Shown: one piece after another, positions 17,730 to 27,219 of the stretch
How the letters are laid out: the number at the start of each line of letters is the position of its first letter
Numbering within the stretch: position 1 is the first letter of the stretch
Assembly: GCA_020025305.1 (NCBI GenBank)
Contig: JAHHSG010000001.1
Location: 124,001 to 188,000 of the forward strand
Direction of reading: 5' to 3'
Source: Oscillospiraceae bacterium
Lineage (GTDB): Bacteria; Bacillota; Clostridia; Oscillospirales; Oscillospiraceae
DNA length: 64,000 nt
The notes under the pieces: model-generated
What the model was told of the DNA's origin: nothing
The model's input: only the letters and a program-made list of their open reading frames with translations
The model's database searches: none
Translations under genes and position numbers: made by a program

Positions 17730-19145
17730 TTGATAGATAAAGTAAAACACCATCAAGCACTGCTGATTCTCTGCATTACGCTTCTTTGCCCTCCGATCGG
17801 TTTTGTGCTGGCTTTCATTGGACTTTGCCGGGACTTCGACCACTGGAAAACATATATTTTCTGCATTGCATGGGGGCTGGCTGTTTTTGCGTATTGCTAT
17901 GTACCTACTGTGGAAACGGATATGGTGCGCTATTTTCAATATCTCGACCAGCTCAAAGGGATTCCATTATCGGAAGCGGCTGCAATTGATCGGTTTGGAC
18001 ATCAGAGAAACTATTCCTTTATCTATTACTGCTGGGTGTTGACAAACCTGGGGCTGGATCGGCTGGTGCCTGCGATTCCGGTGTTTTTTATTTATTATAC
18101 CGGTCTCTATGTTACCTTTCGGGTGGGGACTGACCTGGGAGCAAAGCGCAGGGATATCCTTACCTATGTGGGGATTTTCTTGCTGACGCTGAACTTCTTT
18201 GGTATAGAGAACAACGTGCGCAATGTTTCTGCCTTCTGCATGATCACTCTGGCGGTATTCCGTGGAAGCTATCTTAAGAAAAAGGATCTTTGGACGCTGA
18301 TTCTCTATATTTTCCCGGTATTCCTGCATACCAGTGCCATCATTTTCCTGATATTGAGAGTCGTGGTCGGAATCTTGCAGCATATTAAATGCCGCTACCA
18401 GCTTATGTTTGCTTTCTTGGTTTCCATTCCTGCGATTCCCGCCGTTTTACGTCTCCTTTATGAATCTCTGCGCTATCTTACCAGCGACAATTTAGTCATA
18501 CATACACTCATTAACGTCATTAAAACAGCAAATGCTTATTATACGCTGACGGACGCTGAATGGGCGGTTGCTGCTGCCCAGAGCGGATCAGAACAGGCGG
18601 CAAAAATCCTTTACAGCGTATTTACACTGACAGCGCTTGGGATTATCATGCTGCACTGGTTTGCTCGTTTCCGAAATGTGAAGCCGTTTGGGACAAGAGT
18701 CAAAAAGTGTTTGTCAATAGGCTTAGGTGCCGGTCAGGCGGCGGTGAGCAATCAAGAAAGTGCCACCCGCAACGTCACGACAGTTCCGTTTGAATCTGTG
18801 GCGGAGCGATTGTCCCTCTTTTTGGACTATGAGTTTTTTGTCGGAGGCTTGACACTCGCCATGGTGCCCATGGTGATGCCGGAATACTGGCGTTTTGTTT
18901 CGGTGATTATCGTCTTTGGCGGTGTGTTCTATCTCCTGACTAAGGAGAACACGGCCGGATACCCCATTGCTAAAAAGCTGCTGACGGTCTTTTTGATTTT
19001 GGCACCGCTGTGTGCTGCGCTTTGGGGAAGAAATTGGATTTTATATACCGATGGCGTTCAAACACTCCTGCACGCGTTGATTTGCAATCCAATTGTGATT
19101 ATTCTTGCCAAATTATGCGGAATATCTTTGGAGTTTCTGGTTTAA
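17730..19145 (+). CDS. EpsG-like polysaccharide polymerase
   Basis: A 471-residue protein with about eleven membrane segments. The extracytoplasmic stretch with VETDMVRYFQYLDQL and the NNVRNVSAFCMITLAVFRGS segment resemble the EpsG/Wzy family, where the conserved D..R..Y element and an N..R..A..I helix recur. Start is a TTG preceded by AAGGGGG; no ATG with a ribosome site is nearby. Likely polymerase for the polymer made by the second block. Family assignment rests on layout and weak motifs. Confidence 0.7.
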   Translation: MIDKVKHHQALLILCITLLCPPIGFVLAFIGLCRDFDHWKTYIFCIAWGLAVFAYCYVPTVETDMVRYFQYLDQLKGIPLSEAAAIDRFGHQRNYSFIYYCWVLTNLGLDRLVPAIPVFFIYYTGLYVTFRVGTDLGAKRRDILTYVGIFLLTLNFFGIENNVRNVSAFCMITLAVFRGSYLKKKDLWTLILYIFPVFLHTSAIIFLILRVVVGILQHIKCRYQLMFAFLVSIPAIPAVLRLLYESLRYLTSDNLVIHTLINVIKTANAYYTLTDAEWAVAAAQSGSEQAAKILYSVFTLTALGIIMLHWFARFRNVKPFGTRVKKCLSIGLGAGQAAVSNQESATRNVTTVPFESVAERLSLFLDYEFFVGGLTLAMVPMVMPEYWRFVSVIIVFGGVFYLLTKENTAGYPIAKKLLTVFLILAPLCAALWGRNWILYTDGVQTLLHALICNPIVIILAKLCGISLEFLV

Positions 19146-19194
19146 TGCTGCTGCAGTGAAGAATGGGAAAATGTGACAAGGGAAAGGGAGAGAA

Positions 19195-20457
19195 ATGATA
19201 ACTAAGGAATTTACGGCCTTTGAGAAAAAAGTGTGGCTGAGTTCACCCACCATGCATGGTGAGGAATTGAAGTATATGATGGAGGCCTATGAGACGAACT
19301 GGATGTCTACGATCGGTGAGAATATCAACGAGGCGGAAAGACAGGCCTGTGAAAAGATAGGTTGTCAATATGCAGTGGCGCTGTCCTGTGGAACGGCGGC
19401 GCTGCATCTTGCTGTTAAGCTGGCAGGTGTCAAACCCGGAGACAAAGTGTTCTGCTCTGATATGACCTTTGATGCTACCGTGAACCCGGTGGTTTACGAG
19501 GGCGGTGTTCCTGTGTTCATCGACACGGAGTACGACACATGGAACATGGATCCGGTGGCGCTGGAGAAGGCGTTTGAAATTTATCCCGATGTCAAGGTTG
19601 TGGTAATGGCCCACCTGTACGGCGTCCCTGGTAAGATTGACGAGCTGCAAGCTGTTTGCAAGCGCCACGGTGCTGTCATCGTGGAGGATGCTGCCGAGTC
19701 TTTGGGTGCTACTTACAAGGGGGTGCAGACCGGGCGCTTTGGCGATTTCAGCTGCATTTCCTTTAACGGAAATAAAATCATCACCGGTTCCTCCGGCGGT
19801 ATGCTGCTGACTGATGATGAGGAGACGGCACATAAGGTGCGCAAGTGGTCCACCCAGTCCCGTGAGAATGCACCTTGGTATCAGCATGAGGAATTGGGTT
19901 ACAACTATCGGATGAGCAACGTGATCGCCGGTGTTGTCCGCGGTCAGTTTCCCTATTTGGAGACACATATTGCCCAGAAAAAAGCCATCTATGAGCGCTA
20001 CAAGAAAGGCTTTGAAGGTCTGCCTGTCCAGATGAACCCCTATCATGCGGAGAACTCTGAGCCGAACTTCTGGCTCAGCTGCATGATTTTGGACAGGGAT
20101 GCCATGTGCAAACAGGTGCGAAGTGAGCAGGAAGCCCTCTACATCAGTGAGCCGGGTAAGAGCTGCCCCACAGAGATCCTGGAAACGCTGGCAAAGTATC
20201 ATGCGGAAGGCCGCCCTATTTGGAAGCCTATGCATATGCAGCCGATTTACCGGATGAACGGCTTTGTGACCCGCGAGGGTGATGGCCGTGCCAAGTCCAA
20301 CGCCTATATCTCCGGCGGCGCTGTGGGTAAGGATGGGAAGCCTCTGGATGTAGGGATGGATATCTTTGATCGCGGCCTGTGTCTGCCCAGCGATAACAAG
20401 ATGACACCAGAGCAGCAGGATAAGGTCATCGAGATGGTTCGCAGCTGTTTTGCGTAA
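19195..20457 (+). CDS. DegT/DnrJ/EryC1/StrS-family sugar aminotransferase
   Basis: A 420-residue PLP-dependent enzyme. ALSCGTAALHLAVKLAGVKP binds the cofactor phosphate, VEDAAESLGATYKG holds the ring-stacking region, and SFNGNKIITGSSGGML contains the Schiff-base lysine. A 50-60 residue insertion near residue 300 precedes the C-terminal domain. The family aminates 4-keto or 3-keto nucleotide sugars; in front of a PglC-like sugar transferase, a 4-amino sugar at the reducing end is plausible. The matching 4,6-dehydratase is not in the window. Confidence 0.9.
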   Translation: MITKEFTAFEKKVWLSSPTMHGEELKYMMEAYETNWMSTIGENINEAERQACEKIGCQYAVALSCGTAALHLAVKLAGVKPGDKVFCSDMTFDATVNPVVYEGGVPVFIDTEYDTWNMDPVALEKAFEIYPDVKVVVMAHLYGVPGKIDELQAVCKRHGAVIVEDAAESLGATYKGVQTGRFGDFSCISFNGNKIITGSSGGMLLTDDEETAHKVRKWSTQSRENAPWYQHEELGYNYRMSNVIAGVVRGQFPYLETHIAQKKAIYERYKKGFEGLPVQMNPYHAENSEPNFWLSCMILDRDAMCKQVRSEQEALYISEPGKSCPTEILETLAKYHAEGRPIWKPMHMQPIYRMNGFVTREGDGRAKSNAYISGGAVGKDGKPLDVGMDIFDRGLCLPSDNKMTPEQQDKVIEMVRSCFA

Positions 20458-20463
20458 TCATAG

Positions 20464-20483
20464 GGTACGCCGGACGGCGTACC
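20464..20483 (+). other. Intercistronic stem-loop
   Basis: GGTACGCC and GGCGTACC form a perfect 8-bp hairpin with a GGAC loop in the 53-base gap between the aminotransferase and sugar transferase genes. There is no T-run, so it may stabilise or process the mRNA rather than end it. Confidence 0.5.
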
Positions 20484-20510
20484 AGCATTTTGAGGTAGAA
20501 GAGGATATAT

Positions 20511-21122
20511 ATGAAAAAATTGCAGTTGTTTCTTAAACGTACATTTGACATTGTCGCTAGTTTCCTTTTGATAGTGCTGCTTATATGCATCCCTGTGTTG
20601 CTGATTGTCCCACTGGCAATCCGTTTGACTTCCAAGGGATCTGCTGTATTTACTCAGGAAAGAGTGGGCAAGGACGGGAAAATTTTCAAGATTTATAAGT
20701 TTCGCACCATGCTGCGCATGGAAGACCGTGTGAATCCGGATGGAACGGTTCGTGAGCCTAATGACAGTATTACCGCAGTGGGCAAGTTCCTGCGCAAGAC
20801 CAGTTTGGATGAACTGCCGCAGCTATTTAATATTCTCAACGGAACCATGAGTTTTGTGGGACCGCGTCCCATGCTGCCCGCACAGGTCATGAAGATATCT
20901 CCAGAAGAAAATCGCCGCCATCTTATGCGGCCCGGCGTGACTGGATTGGCACAGGTCAATGGCAGAAACAATCTGACTTGGCCGGAGAAATTGAAATTTG
21001 ACAACGACTATATTGAGAACTTTAGTATTGCGCTGGATGTTCGCATTTTTTTCCTGACCGTCAAAGCTGTGGTGAAGCGGGAAGGGATCGAATATGTGCA
21101 TATCATGGGAGATAAGCCCTAA
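20511..21122 (+). CDS. Priming undecaprenyl-phosphate sugar-1-phosphate transferase (PglC/EpsL-like)
   Basis: A 203-residue monotopic phosphoglycosyl transferase. An N-terminal reentrant hydrophobic helix (residues 10-38) precedes FTQERVGKDGKIFKIYKFRT, the catalytic DELPQLFNIL and SFVGPRPMLPAQ, then RPGVTGLAQVNGRN. This short form lacks extra membrane helices and resembles PglC, which loads a sugar phosphate onto undecaprenyl phosphate. It is the only initiating transferase seen in the window, so it may prime both blocks. Confidence 0.92.
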   Translation: MKKLQLFLKRTFDIVASFLLIVLLICIPVLLIVPLAIRLTSKGSAVFTQERVGKDGKIFKIYKFRTMLRMEDRVNPDGTVREPNDSITAVGKFLRKTSLDELPQLFNILNGTMSFVGPRPMLPAQVMKISPEENRRHLMRPGVTGLAQVNGRNNLTWPEKLKFDNDYIENFSIALDVRIFFLTVKAVVKREGIEYVHIMGDKP

Positions 21123-21179
21123 GCTGCAAACCGATAATAGATGGTAATAACGGAGAGCCTACGGGCAGGGAGGTATTTT

Positions 21180-22406
21180 ATGGAGGAATTGTATCAGGTC
21201 AAGCGGGATGAATCCACGCGGATCCGCACCGATTACGACCGTCTTTTGGAGCTGGTTCGAAAGAACGGCATGGACTATAAATGGGCAACCATGTTTGTCA
21301 AGAAGCTGGCAGATGACGAGAGAGCCTATTTCGCAGATGAAGAGACCAAGCGCTGGGCGCTGGAACGTGGTTTTTATCCCGGTCGCGTGGAGATGTATGG
21401 CTTGACCGAGGAGAATTATCGCTACTATATGCCGGATTATCCCTATTTTATGCTGCATCCCCTGAATCACCATTTCCGGAAATGGCTGGATAAGCTGACG
21501 CTGAAATATGTGTTGAACAGCAATGGCTGCGCTGACAGCATGCCGGAATACTATCTCTATGTGGAGAATAACGGCAATTATACATATTTGATGGATTTGG
21601 ACCAGAAGATCAAGCGGGATCAGGACTTTATTCTCAATCTTCTGAAAGAGAAGAAGATACTGGCTATTAAGCCGAACTCCGGTACTTCCGGTGGCCGCGG
21701 TTTTATGAAGGTGGAGTGGTGTGACGGCACCATTATGATTAACAATGAGGTTGTTGGTTTGGAGGAGTTTGAAAAAATTATCTCCAATCTGGGCAACAAT
21801 ATTGTGACTGAGTACTGCCTGCAGAACCATGAGTTGGCTGCCATCTGGCCAAAGAGCGAGTGTACGCTGCGTCTTGTGATGATGAAGCTACCCTATGACA
21901 ACATTTGGGACAATGCCAAGTGGCATAACATCTCTGCCTATGCCAGATTCGGTACTTCTATTTCCGGCGGCGCCAGCAACCAATCTGCCGGCGGCGTGTC
22001 TGTGGGATTTGACTATGAGACCGGCCGTTGCAAGGAGTATGGCCTGCGTTTCAAGCGATTCTGTGAGGATGGCAATGTCTATTGCTATGAGCATCCTGAT
22101 ACGCATAAGCCGTGGAAAGATCTTGTCATGCCTAACTGGGAATTCGTTAAAAACAAGGTGGAGCAGGTCTGCCAGCAGGTAGCTTCTCTGGACTATTTGG
22201 GGATTGATGTCATTATCACAGAGGACGGGATGAAGATCTGTGAAATTAACTCCCATCCGGGAATGGATGACGATCAGATCATTATGAATAAGGCAGTATT
22301 TGAAGATGAAGATGCAAAGCGCTTCTTCGACTATCACGGCTACTCTAAGGTGGATAATCGAAAATTTTATGAAATGTATATGGCCAGCCAGGTCGATCAC
22401 ATCTAA
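21180..22406 (+). CDS. Sugar-transfer-associated ATP-grasp protein
   Basis: A 408-residue protein. ILAIKPNSGTSGGRGFMKVEW is the ATP-grasp lysine and glycine-rich loop, TEYCLQNHELAAIWPKSECT the central part, and KICEINSHPGMDDDQIIMNK the metal-binding end. It fits the ATPgrasp_ST family found in polysaccharide clusters, where such enzymes are thought to form an amide or ester between a carboxylate and an amino group. The start at 21180 has GGGAGG six bases before it. Directly after the priming transferase; the substrate is unknown. Confidence 0.78.
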   Translation: MEELYQVKRDESTRIRTDYDRLLELVRKNGMDYKWATMFVKKLADDERAYFADEETKRWALERGFYPGRVEMYGLTEENYRYYMPDYPYFMLHPLNHHFRKWLDKLTLKYVLNSNGCADSMPEYYLYVENNGNYTYLMDLDQKIKRDQDFILNLLKEKKILAIKPNSGTSGGRGFMKVEWCDGTIMINNEVVGLEEFEKIISNLGNNIVTEYCLQNHELAAIWPKSECTLRLVMMKLPYDNIWDNAKWHNISAYARFGTSISGGASNQSAGGVSVGFDYETGRCKEYGLRFKRFCEDGNVYCYEHPDTHKPWKDLVMPNWEFVKNKVEQVCQQVASLDYLGIDVIITEDGMKICEINSHPGMDDDQIIMNKAVFEDEDAKRFFDYHGYSKVDNRKFYEMYMASQVDHI

Positions 22407-22488
22407 TCAATCAGGCATGGCCTAAAAAGAGACGGGCAGAGTCTGTAAGCGAAAAATGCCGGAGGATCTGGCGGGAGGTTACGCAATA

Positions 22489-23778
22489 GTGTGGATGAAA
22501 GAGCGTTTTATGGAAAATGAAAAACGGAAGGCGTTTTACAGCGAAAAGGAAGATTTGATCGATTCGATTTTCGGCTTTCTCCTGGCGCTTACTCCGATTT
22601 TGCAGCACTATAAGGGCATAGGGGTCAATGCCGGCTTTACGATCCTCATTTTGCTGTGGCCCTGGGCATTGTTCAAACTGGTGGTGAACTACAGAAAACT
22701 GCAGCCGGCCAACACGGGAATTGTGCTGGGCGTGGTGGCCTTTATGGTATATAAAGAGATTATCCACGGGGCTTCGGTGATCAGATTGGCCTATGCCGCC
22801 GTGATGATCGTTTATCTTCTGGCAGCAGCCTGTGGCGGGATCAATTTGAAGAAGGTCATATCCGCCGCGGCCAAGATTGCGATGGCTGCTTCGGTTTTGA
22901 TTTGCATTCAATCTCTTTGCTACTATATTCTGCATTTCCATCTGCAATTAGTTCCCACACAGCTGCTGCTTCCGGAGAGTCATATTTGGGTGGCAGGCGC
23001 ACAGACAGGTGTGATCGGCGTTACCGGGCATCGGGGGGATCTGTATCGACCTTCGGCGTTTTTCCTAGAGCCGTCGCATATGTATTTGTATTTGTTCCCG
23101 CAGCTGATGCTGGTGTTGCTGGACAGCGGCATGGATCGCAGCAGATTTAAGAAGGCCATCCTCTTCTCTGCAGGCATCCTGCTGACCACTTCCGGAATGG
23201 GGCTGGTCACCGTAGTATGTGTGTGGCTTCTCTTTATTGCGCTCTACAATCCAGAGGACAAGAGTTTTGCGTTTAAAAACTTCTTCAGAAAGCAAAATCT
23301 GCTGCTGATGCTGGCGTTTGCAGTGTGCGCACTGATCATGATTTTGACGGTGCCCTTTATTCGGGCTGCGGTTATGCGGTTTTTGGATCTGTCTAGTGGC
23401 GGTGCTATTGCCGGACGGACACGCCGTGCCTTTAATTTGCTGGGGACTATGACCGGCGCACAATGGCTCGTGGGCGTAACGACGGATGTCAGTCATATCT
23501 CCTTTAATATGCCCGGATTTGTTGCTACACTGTATAAATTCGGTGCTGTGGGGCTGGCGCTCTCCTACAGTGGGTATGTGTATAGTTTGATCAAGGTGAG
23601 GGCTCCGTATCTTTGGATCAGCGCCCTGATCATGATGCTCTCGTTCTTTACAGCACATACCCACGGTTCATTCTATATGCTTTACTTCATGTTTATCCTG
23701 ATCCAAGGAGATCAGGAGCCAGGGATGAGAAGGGCACTGCGTTTGCCGCACGGCGGCAGCGGCAAAAGAGCGAAATAG
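22489..23778 (+). CDS. Polysaccharide polymerase-like membrane protein (O-antigen ligase/Wzy type)
   Basis: About 429 residues with roughly ten membrane helices. In the loop region, GHRGDLYRPSAFFLEPSHMY, followed by LYLFPQLMLVLL, recalls the RPxGxxxEPxH pattern of polymerases that act on O-unit chains; GRTRRAFNLLGTM lies in the second periplasmic part. GTG at 22489 with GGGAGG upstream is preferred; ATG codons at 22495 and 22510 are alternatives. A second polymerase within the same block as EpsG, which is unusual for a single polymer. Confidence 0.65.
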   Translation: MWMKERFMENEKRKAFYSEKEDLIDSIFGFLLALTPILQHYKGIGVNAGFTILILLWPWALFKLVVNYRKLQPANTGIVLGVVAFMVYKEIIHGASVIRLAYAAVMIVYLLAAACGGINLKKVISAAAKIAMAASVLICIQSLCYYILHFHLQLVPTQLLLPESHIWVAGAQTGVIGVTGHRGDLYRPSAFFLEPSHMYLYLFPQLMLVLLDSGMDRSRFKKAILFSAGILLTTSGMGLVTVVCVWLLFIALYNPEDKSFAFKNFFRKQNLLLMLAFAVCALIMILTVPFIRAAVMRFLDLSSGGAIAGRTRRAFNLLGTMTGAQWLVGVTTDVSHISFNMPGFVATLYKFGAVGLALSYSGYVYSLIKVRAPYLWISALIMMLSFFTAHTHGSFYMLYFMFILIQGDQEPGMRRALRLPHGGSGKRAK

Positions 23779-23834
23779 CCGTATGCGTGAGGAGTTTTTA
23801 TCAAAGCGGCGATCATATCATAGGGAGAGTCTAT

Positions 23835-24437
23835 ATGAATAGAAAACAAAGAATTTTTCATACGATCAGAATTATGCTGATTCCCTCTGCGGGTAAGCGA
23901 GTGGCTTATATGAAGAAACATAAGCTGTTTGGGGAGATGGGGGAGAATGTACATATTCAAGGGCGTGTGCTGCCCCTTCATTCTAATTTGATCCATATTC
24001 ATGATGATGTGAAGATTGCGTCCAATGTGACATTTCTTACCCATGACATTATTCATAAAATGCTCAATTGCAAAATGGATACGGATCGCTTTATTGAGCG
24101 TGTAGGTTGTATCGAAATCATGGATCACGTGTTTATCGGCGCAGGATCTCAGATCATGTATAATGTACGTATCGGCAGCAACGTTATTATTGCTGCCGGC
24201 AGCATTGTTACGAAGGATATTCCTGATAACTCTGTCTACGCAGGTGTGCCTGCGCGCTATATTTGCAGTTTTGACGAGTATCTGAAAAAAGCAGAGACCT
24301 ACTCTGAACACTTTATGGACACATATGGCGCGGAAGCACTCAGACCGGGAAGTGGTGTGAGTCAGGAATTGGCACAGAAACTGTATGCTGATTTTCAGAA
24401 GCAGAAGGCTGCTGCATCCCAAGAGCACGCAGAGTGA
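23835..24437 (+). CDS. Left-handed beta-helix acyltransferase
   Basis: A 200-residue protein of the hexapeptide-repeat acetyltransferase family. Repeats run from NVHIQGRVLPLHSNLIHI through VFIGAGSQIMYNVRIGSN and VIIAAGSIVTKDIPDNSVYA to GVPARYI, the conserved acyl-CoA end motif (PAK/R). The catalytic His is probably in TFLTHDIIHKM. It likely O- or N-acetylates a sugar of the polymer. Its start lies 57 bases after the polymerase gene; ribosome site GGGAGAG. Confidence 0.85.
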   Translation: MNRKQRIFHTIRIMLIPSAGKRVAYMKKHKLFGEMGENVHIQGRVLPLHSNLIHIHDDVKIASNVTFLTHDIIHKMLNCKMDTDRFIERVGCIEIMDHVFIGAGSQIMYNVRIGSNVIIAAGSIVTKDIPDNSVYAGVPARYICSFDEYLKKAETYSEHFMDTYGAEALRPGSGVSQELAQKLYADFQKQKAAASQEHAE

Positions 24438-24456
24438 TGGCAGGAAGGAGACACTT

Positions 24457-25683
24457 ATGAGAGGATTGGTTTTGTGCGGCGGGGTATCGCAGCGCAATCT
24501 GATTGAGGAAATGAAGCGCCGCGGCATTGAAACCATCGTGGCGGACAGAAATGAACATGCACCGGCTGTAAAATATGCAGATAAGTTTTATCCTGTCTCT
24601 ACCCTGGATGTAGACGGGATTCGCCATGTTGCCATGGAAGAACAGGTGGATTTTGTGATTTCTGTCTGTGCAGATCAAATGCTCCTTGTGGCAGCACAGG
24701 TCTGCGAGGAACTGGGGTTGCCCTGCTATATTGACTATGAGACGGCAAAAAATGTCTCCAACAAGGAATACATGAAAAAGATCTTCGTGGAACATGATAT
24801 TCCTACGGCAAAATATATGGTCGGTTCCACATTTTCTGAAGAGGATATACAAGGAATGCAGTTTCCTCTGGTGACAAAGCCCGTGGATGCATATAGTTCC
24901 CGTGGTGTCAAAAAGGTGGAGACCATGGAGGAACTCAAGACTGCATTCAACGATGCTGTGCAGATCAGCAGAACCCATTCTGCGGTGATTGAGGAGTTCG
25001 TCGGTGGCGATGAGATGAGCGTGGATATCTACGTAGAGGACGGGACTGCCAAGATATTGTGCATTCGTGTTTTGGACAAAATCCCCGGAAGTACTGGATT
25101 TATCATCTGCCGCGGCAGATATCCTGCCCCATTGTCTCACGAGATGTACGACAATGTACAAAAAGTCGGGCAGAAAATTGCAGATGCTTTCGGTCTTACC
25201 AATACGCCCATGCTGATCCAAATGAAGATTGACGGCGACAAGATCCGGGTGATCGAGTTCTGTGCCCGCACCGGCGGTGGTATCAAGTATCGCCTGCTGC
25301 CCATTGTTTCCGGCTTTAATGTGGTCAATGCTGTATTGGATCTGACGTTGGGGGAAAAGCCCCACTATAACGGATACCATCTGGATAAGTATATTGTAGA
25401 TGAGTTCTTATACTGCAGACCCGGTGTGCTGGATCATTTGGAGGGCTTTGAAGAACTGCTGGCAGAGGGCATTATCAGTCATTATGATGCGTTTAAAGCA
25501 AAGGGGCATGCCTTCGGAGAAATTTGCAGCAGTGGTGACCGTGTGGCCTATTTCAGCGTTGAGGCTGACACGCAGGAGGAGTTGGAGCGCAAGCACAGGC
25601 TGGCCGGTGAACGGGTGCGGGCAATCAGCCAGACGGGCGAAGATTTGATCCGCCACGAAATTATTCACTATGAAAAATATTGA
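24457..25683 (+). CDS. ATP-grasp carboxylate-amine ligase-like enzyme
   Basis: A 408-residue protein: an N-terminal Rossmann-like domain (RGLVLCGGVSQRNLIEEMKR, YADKFYPVSTLD), a pre-ATP-grasp region, then FPLVTKPVDAYSSRGVKKVE (ATP-grasp Lys and loop), EEFVGGDEMSVDIYVEDG and IRVIEFCARTGGGIKYRL (metal-binding Glu and Arg). This matches carbamoyl-phosphate-synthase-like ligases that activate a carboxylate with ATP and couple it to an amine. It is the second ATP-grasp enzyme of the block; amide-linking of an organic acid to an aminosugar is a reasonable role. Substrate unknown. Confidence 0.82.
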   Translation: MRGLVLCGGVSQRNLIEEMKRRGIETIVADRNEHAPAVKYADKFYPVSTLDVDGIRHVAMEEQVDFVISVCADQMLLVAAQVCEELGLPCYIDYETAKNVSNKEYMKKIFVEHDIPTAKYMVGSTFSEEDIQGMQFPLVTKPVDAYSSRGVKKVETMEELKTAFNDAVQISRTHSAVIEEFVGGDEMSVDIYVEDGTAKILCIRVLDKIPGSTGFIICRGRYPAPLSHEMYDNVQKVGQKIADAFGLTNTPMLIQMKIDGDKIRVIEFCARTGGGIKYRLLPIVSGFNVVNAVLDLTLGEKPHYNGYHLDKYIVDEFLYCRPGVLDHLEGFEELLAEGIISHYDAFKAKGHAFGEICSSGDRVAYFSVEADTQEELERKHRLAGERVRAISQTGEDLIRHEIIHYEKY

Positions 25684-25713
25684 TTCTCAGCTAACAGGAG
25701 CGTATAGAGATAC

Positions 25714-27156
25714 ATGAAAGAAGAAGTACAGCGCGGCAATACAAAACTGGCGGTAAAAGCGGGCTTTTGGTATGTGGTCAGTTCGTTTCTCATCAAAGCG
25801 CTCGCCTTTATCACTACACCGATTTTTTCACGCTTGATGTCGCAAGAGGCCTTCGGTGAGTTTTCCAACTATGCCAGTTGGCAATCCACCTTGCTGATCC
25901 TGACTGGAGCGGAACTATATAATACACTGAATCCTGCTTACTATGACTATAAGGATGATTATGATGGCTATGTTTCCGCCGTCACCATATCCAGCATCCT
26001 TCTGACGGGGGGCTTCTATCTCTTTTTCCTGCTCAATAGAAGCTGGATCTTCCAGATCGTTTCCATTCCTCCACAGTACGTCCATGTACTGTTCTTCACA
26101 TTGATGTGTTCTGCCTGCAGAAATGTGTTTCTTGCAAGAGAAAGGACCCTCTATCAATATAAGTCTGTGGCGGCTATCTCAACGGTGAATATTGTGATTC
26201 CTACCTTGGCATCGGTAGTCATGGTGCTTATGGCGGCAGATGCGGACAGGCTTTCTGCACGGATTTACGGTTTTTATCTGCCTTCTGCGATAATCGGTCT
26301 GGGCTGCGGCGCAGTGATGCTGATGCGCGGCAAGGCCTGCAAGCTGGGACACTGCAAGTATGCTTTTAAGCTGGCGCTGCCGTTGATGATGCACTATCTT
26401 ACTGTGTATCTGCTGACCTCTACAAACACGATCATTACTAAGAGCATGATGGGGGCTGAGGCAACGGCCGTTGTGAGTATCGCAACGAGTGTGGCACACA
26501 TCCTTGTTATCTTGTTCCAGGCAACGACTGGAGCGGTGACCACTTGGGTGATGGATAACCTGGAAATGAAGAACGAAGCGCGGGTCCGCAAGGGGATTTT
26601 GGCTTACCTGGGGGTCATTGCCGTCCTGTCCGGCGGCGTCATGCTGCTTGCACCGGAGGTTGTTTGGATCTTGGGTGGCAGAGAGTACGCGGCAGCCACC
26701 CAGATTATTCCCGGATTGGTGCTTGCTATTTTTATTGAGAACGTATGCTCTATATTTACCATTATTCTGACGTATGATAAGAATGTGGTAAAAACGGCAC
26801 TTTATACAGGCATTGTGGCGGCTGTGAACATTGGGTGCAAGGTTCTGCTGCTGCCAATCATGGGCATCCAGGCACTTCCGGTTGCCAATATCGTTGCCTA
26901 TGTTGTCTTGTTTGCCATCAACTATTGGCTGGTCAAGAAAGCAGGATATGGCGCATATATCGGCTTCAAACAGTATACCGCACTGACCATCGGGCTTGCG
27001 GGGGTTATGGTGGTATCCTTCCTGCTGTATAAAAACATACTGCTGCGGTATGGCGTGATCCTGCTGGTAGGTGTGGCCGTACTGTGGGTGTTGTACAAGA
27101 ATAAAGATAAGATCGCGGTGCTATTGAAAAAACGGAAAAAGCAGGAAGAGAATTGA
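25714..27156 (+). CDS. Polysaccharide flippase (PST/MATE-like)
   Basis: A 480-residue protein with about fourteen hydrophobic segments. GFWYVVSSFLIKALAFITTP, then IFSRLMSQEAFGEFSNY, is the typical N-terminus of Wzx/PST exporters. Second flippase of the region, in the second block, 30 bases after the ATP-grasp gene. Presumably exports the lipid-linked unit made by block two. Confidence 0.87.
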   Translation: MKEEVQRGNTKLAVKAGFWYVVSSFLIKALAFITTPIFSRLMSQEAFGEFSNYASWQSTLLILTGAELYNTLNPAYYDYKDDYDGYVSAVTISSILLTGGFYLFFLLNRSWIFQIVSIPPQYVHVLFFTLMCSACRNVFLARERTLYQYKSVAAISTVNIVIPTLASVVMVLMAADADRLSARIYGFYLPSAIIGLGCGAVMLMRGKACKLGHCKYAFKLALPLMMHYLTVYLLTSTNTIITKSMMGAEATAVVSIATSVAHILVILFQATTGAVTTWVMDNLEMKNEARVRKGILAYLGVIAVLSGGVMLLAPEVVWILGGREYAAATQIIPGLVLAIFIENVCSIFTIILTYDKNVVKTALYTGIVAAVNIGCKVLLLPIMGIQALPVANIVAYVVLFAINYWLVKKAGYGAYIGFKQYTALTIGLAGVMVVSFLLYKNILLRYGVILLVGVAVLWVLYKNKDKIAVLLKKRKKQEEN

Positions 27157-27219
27157 CGCTCAGTGAGAAACCCTGTAGATTTTGTTTGCCGCAGTGATGC
27201 AAAAACGAGAGGAATCGGA

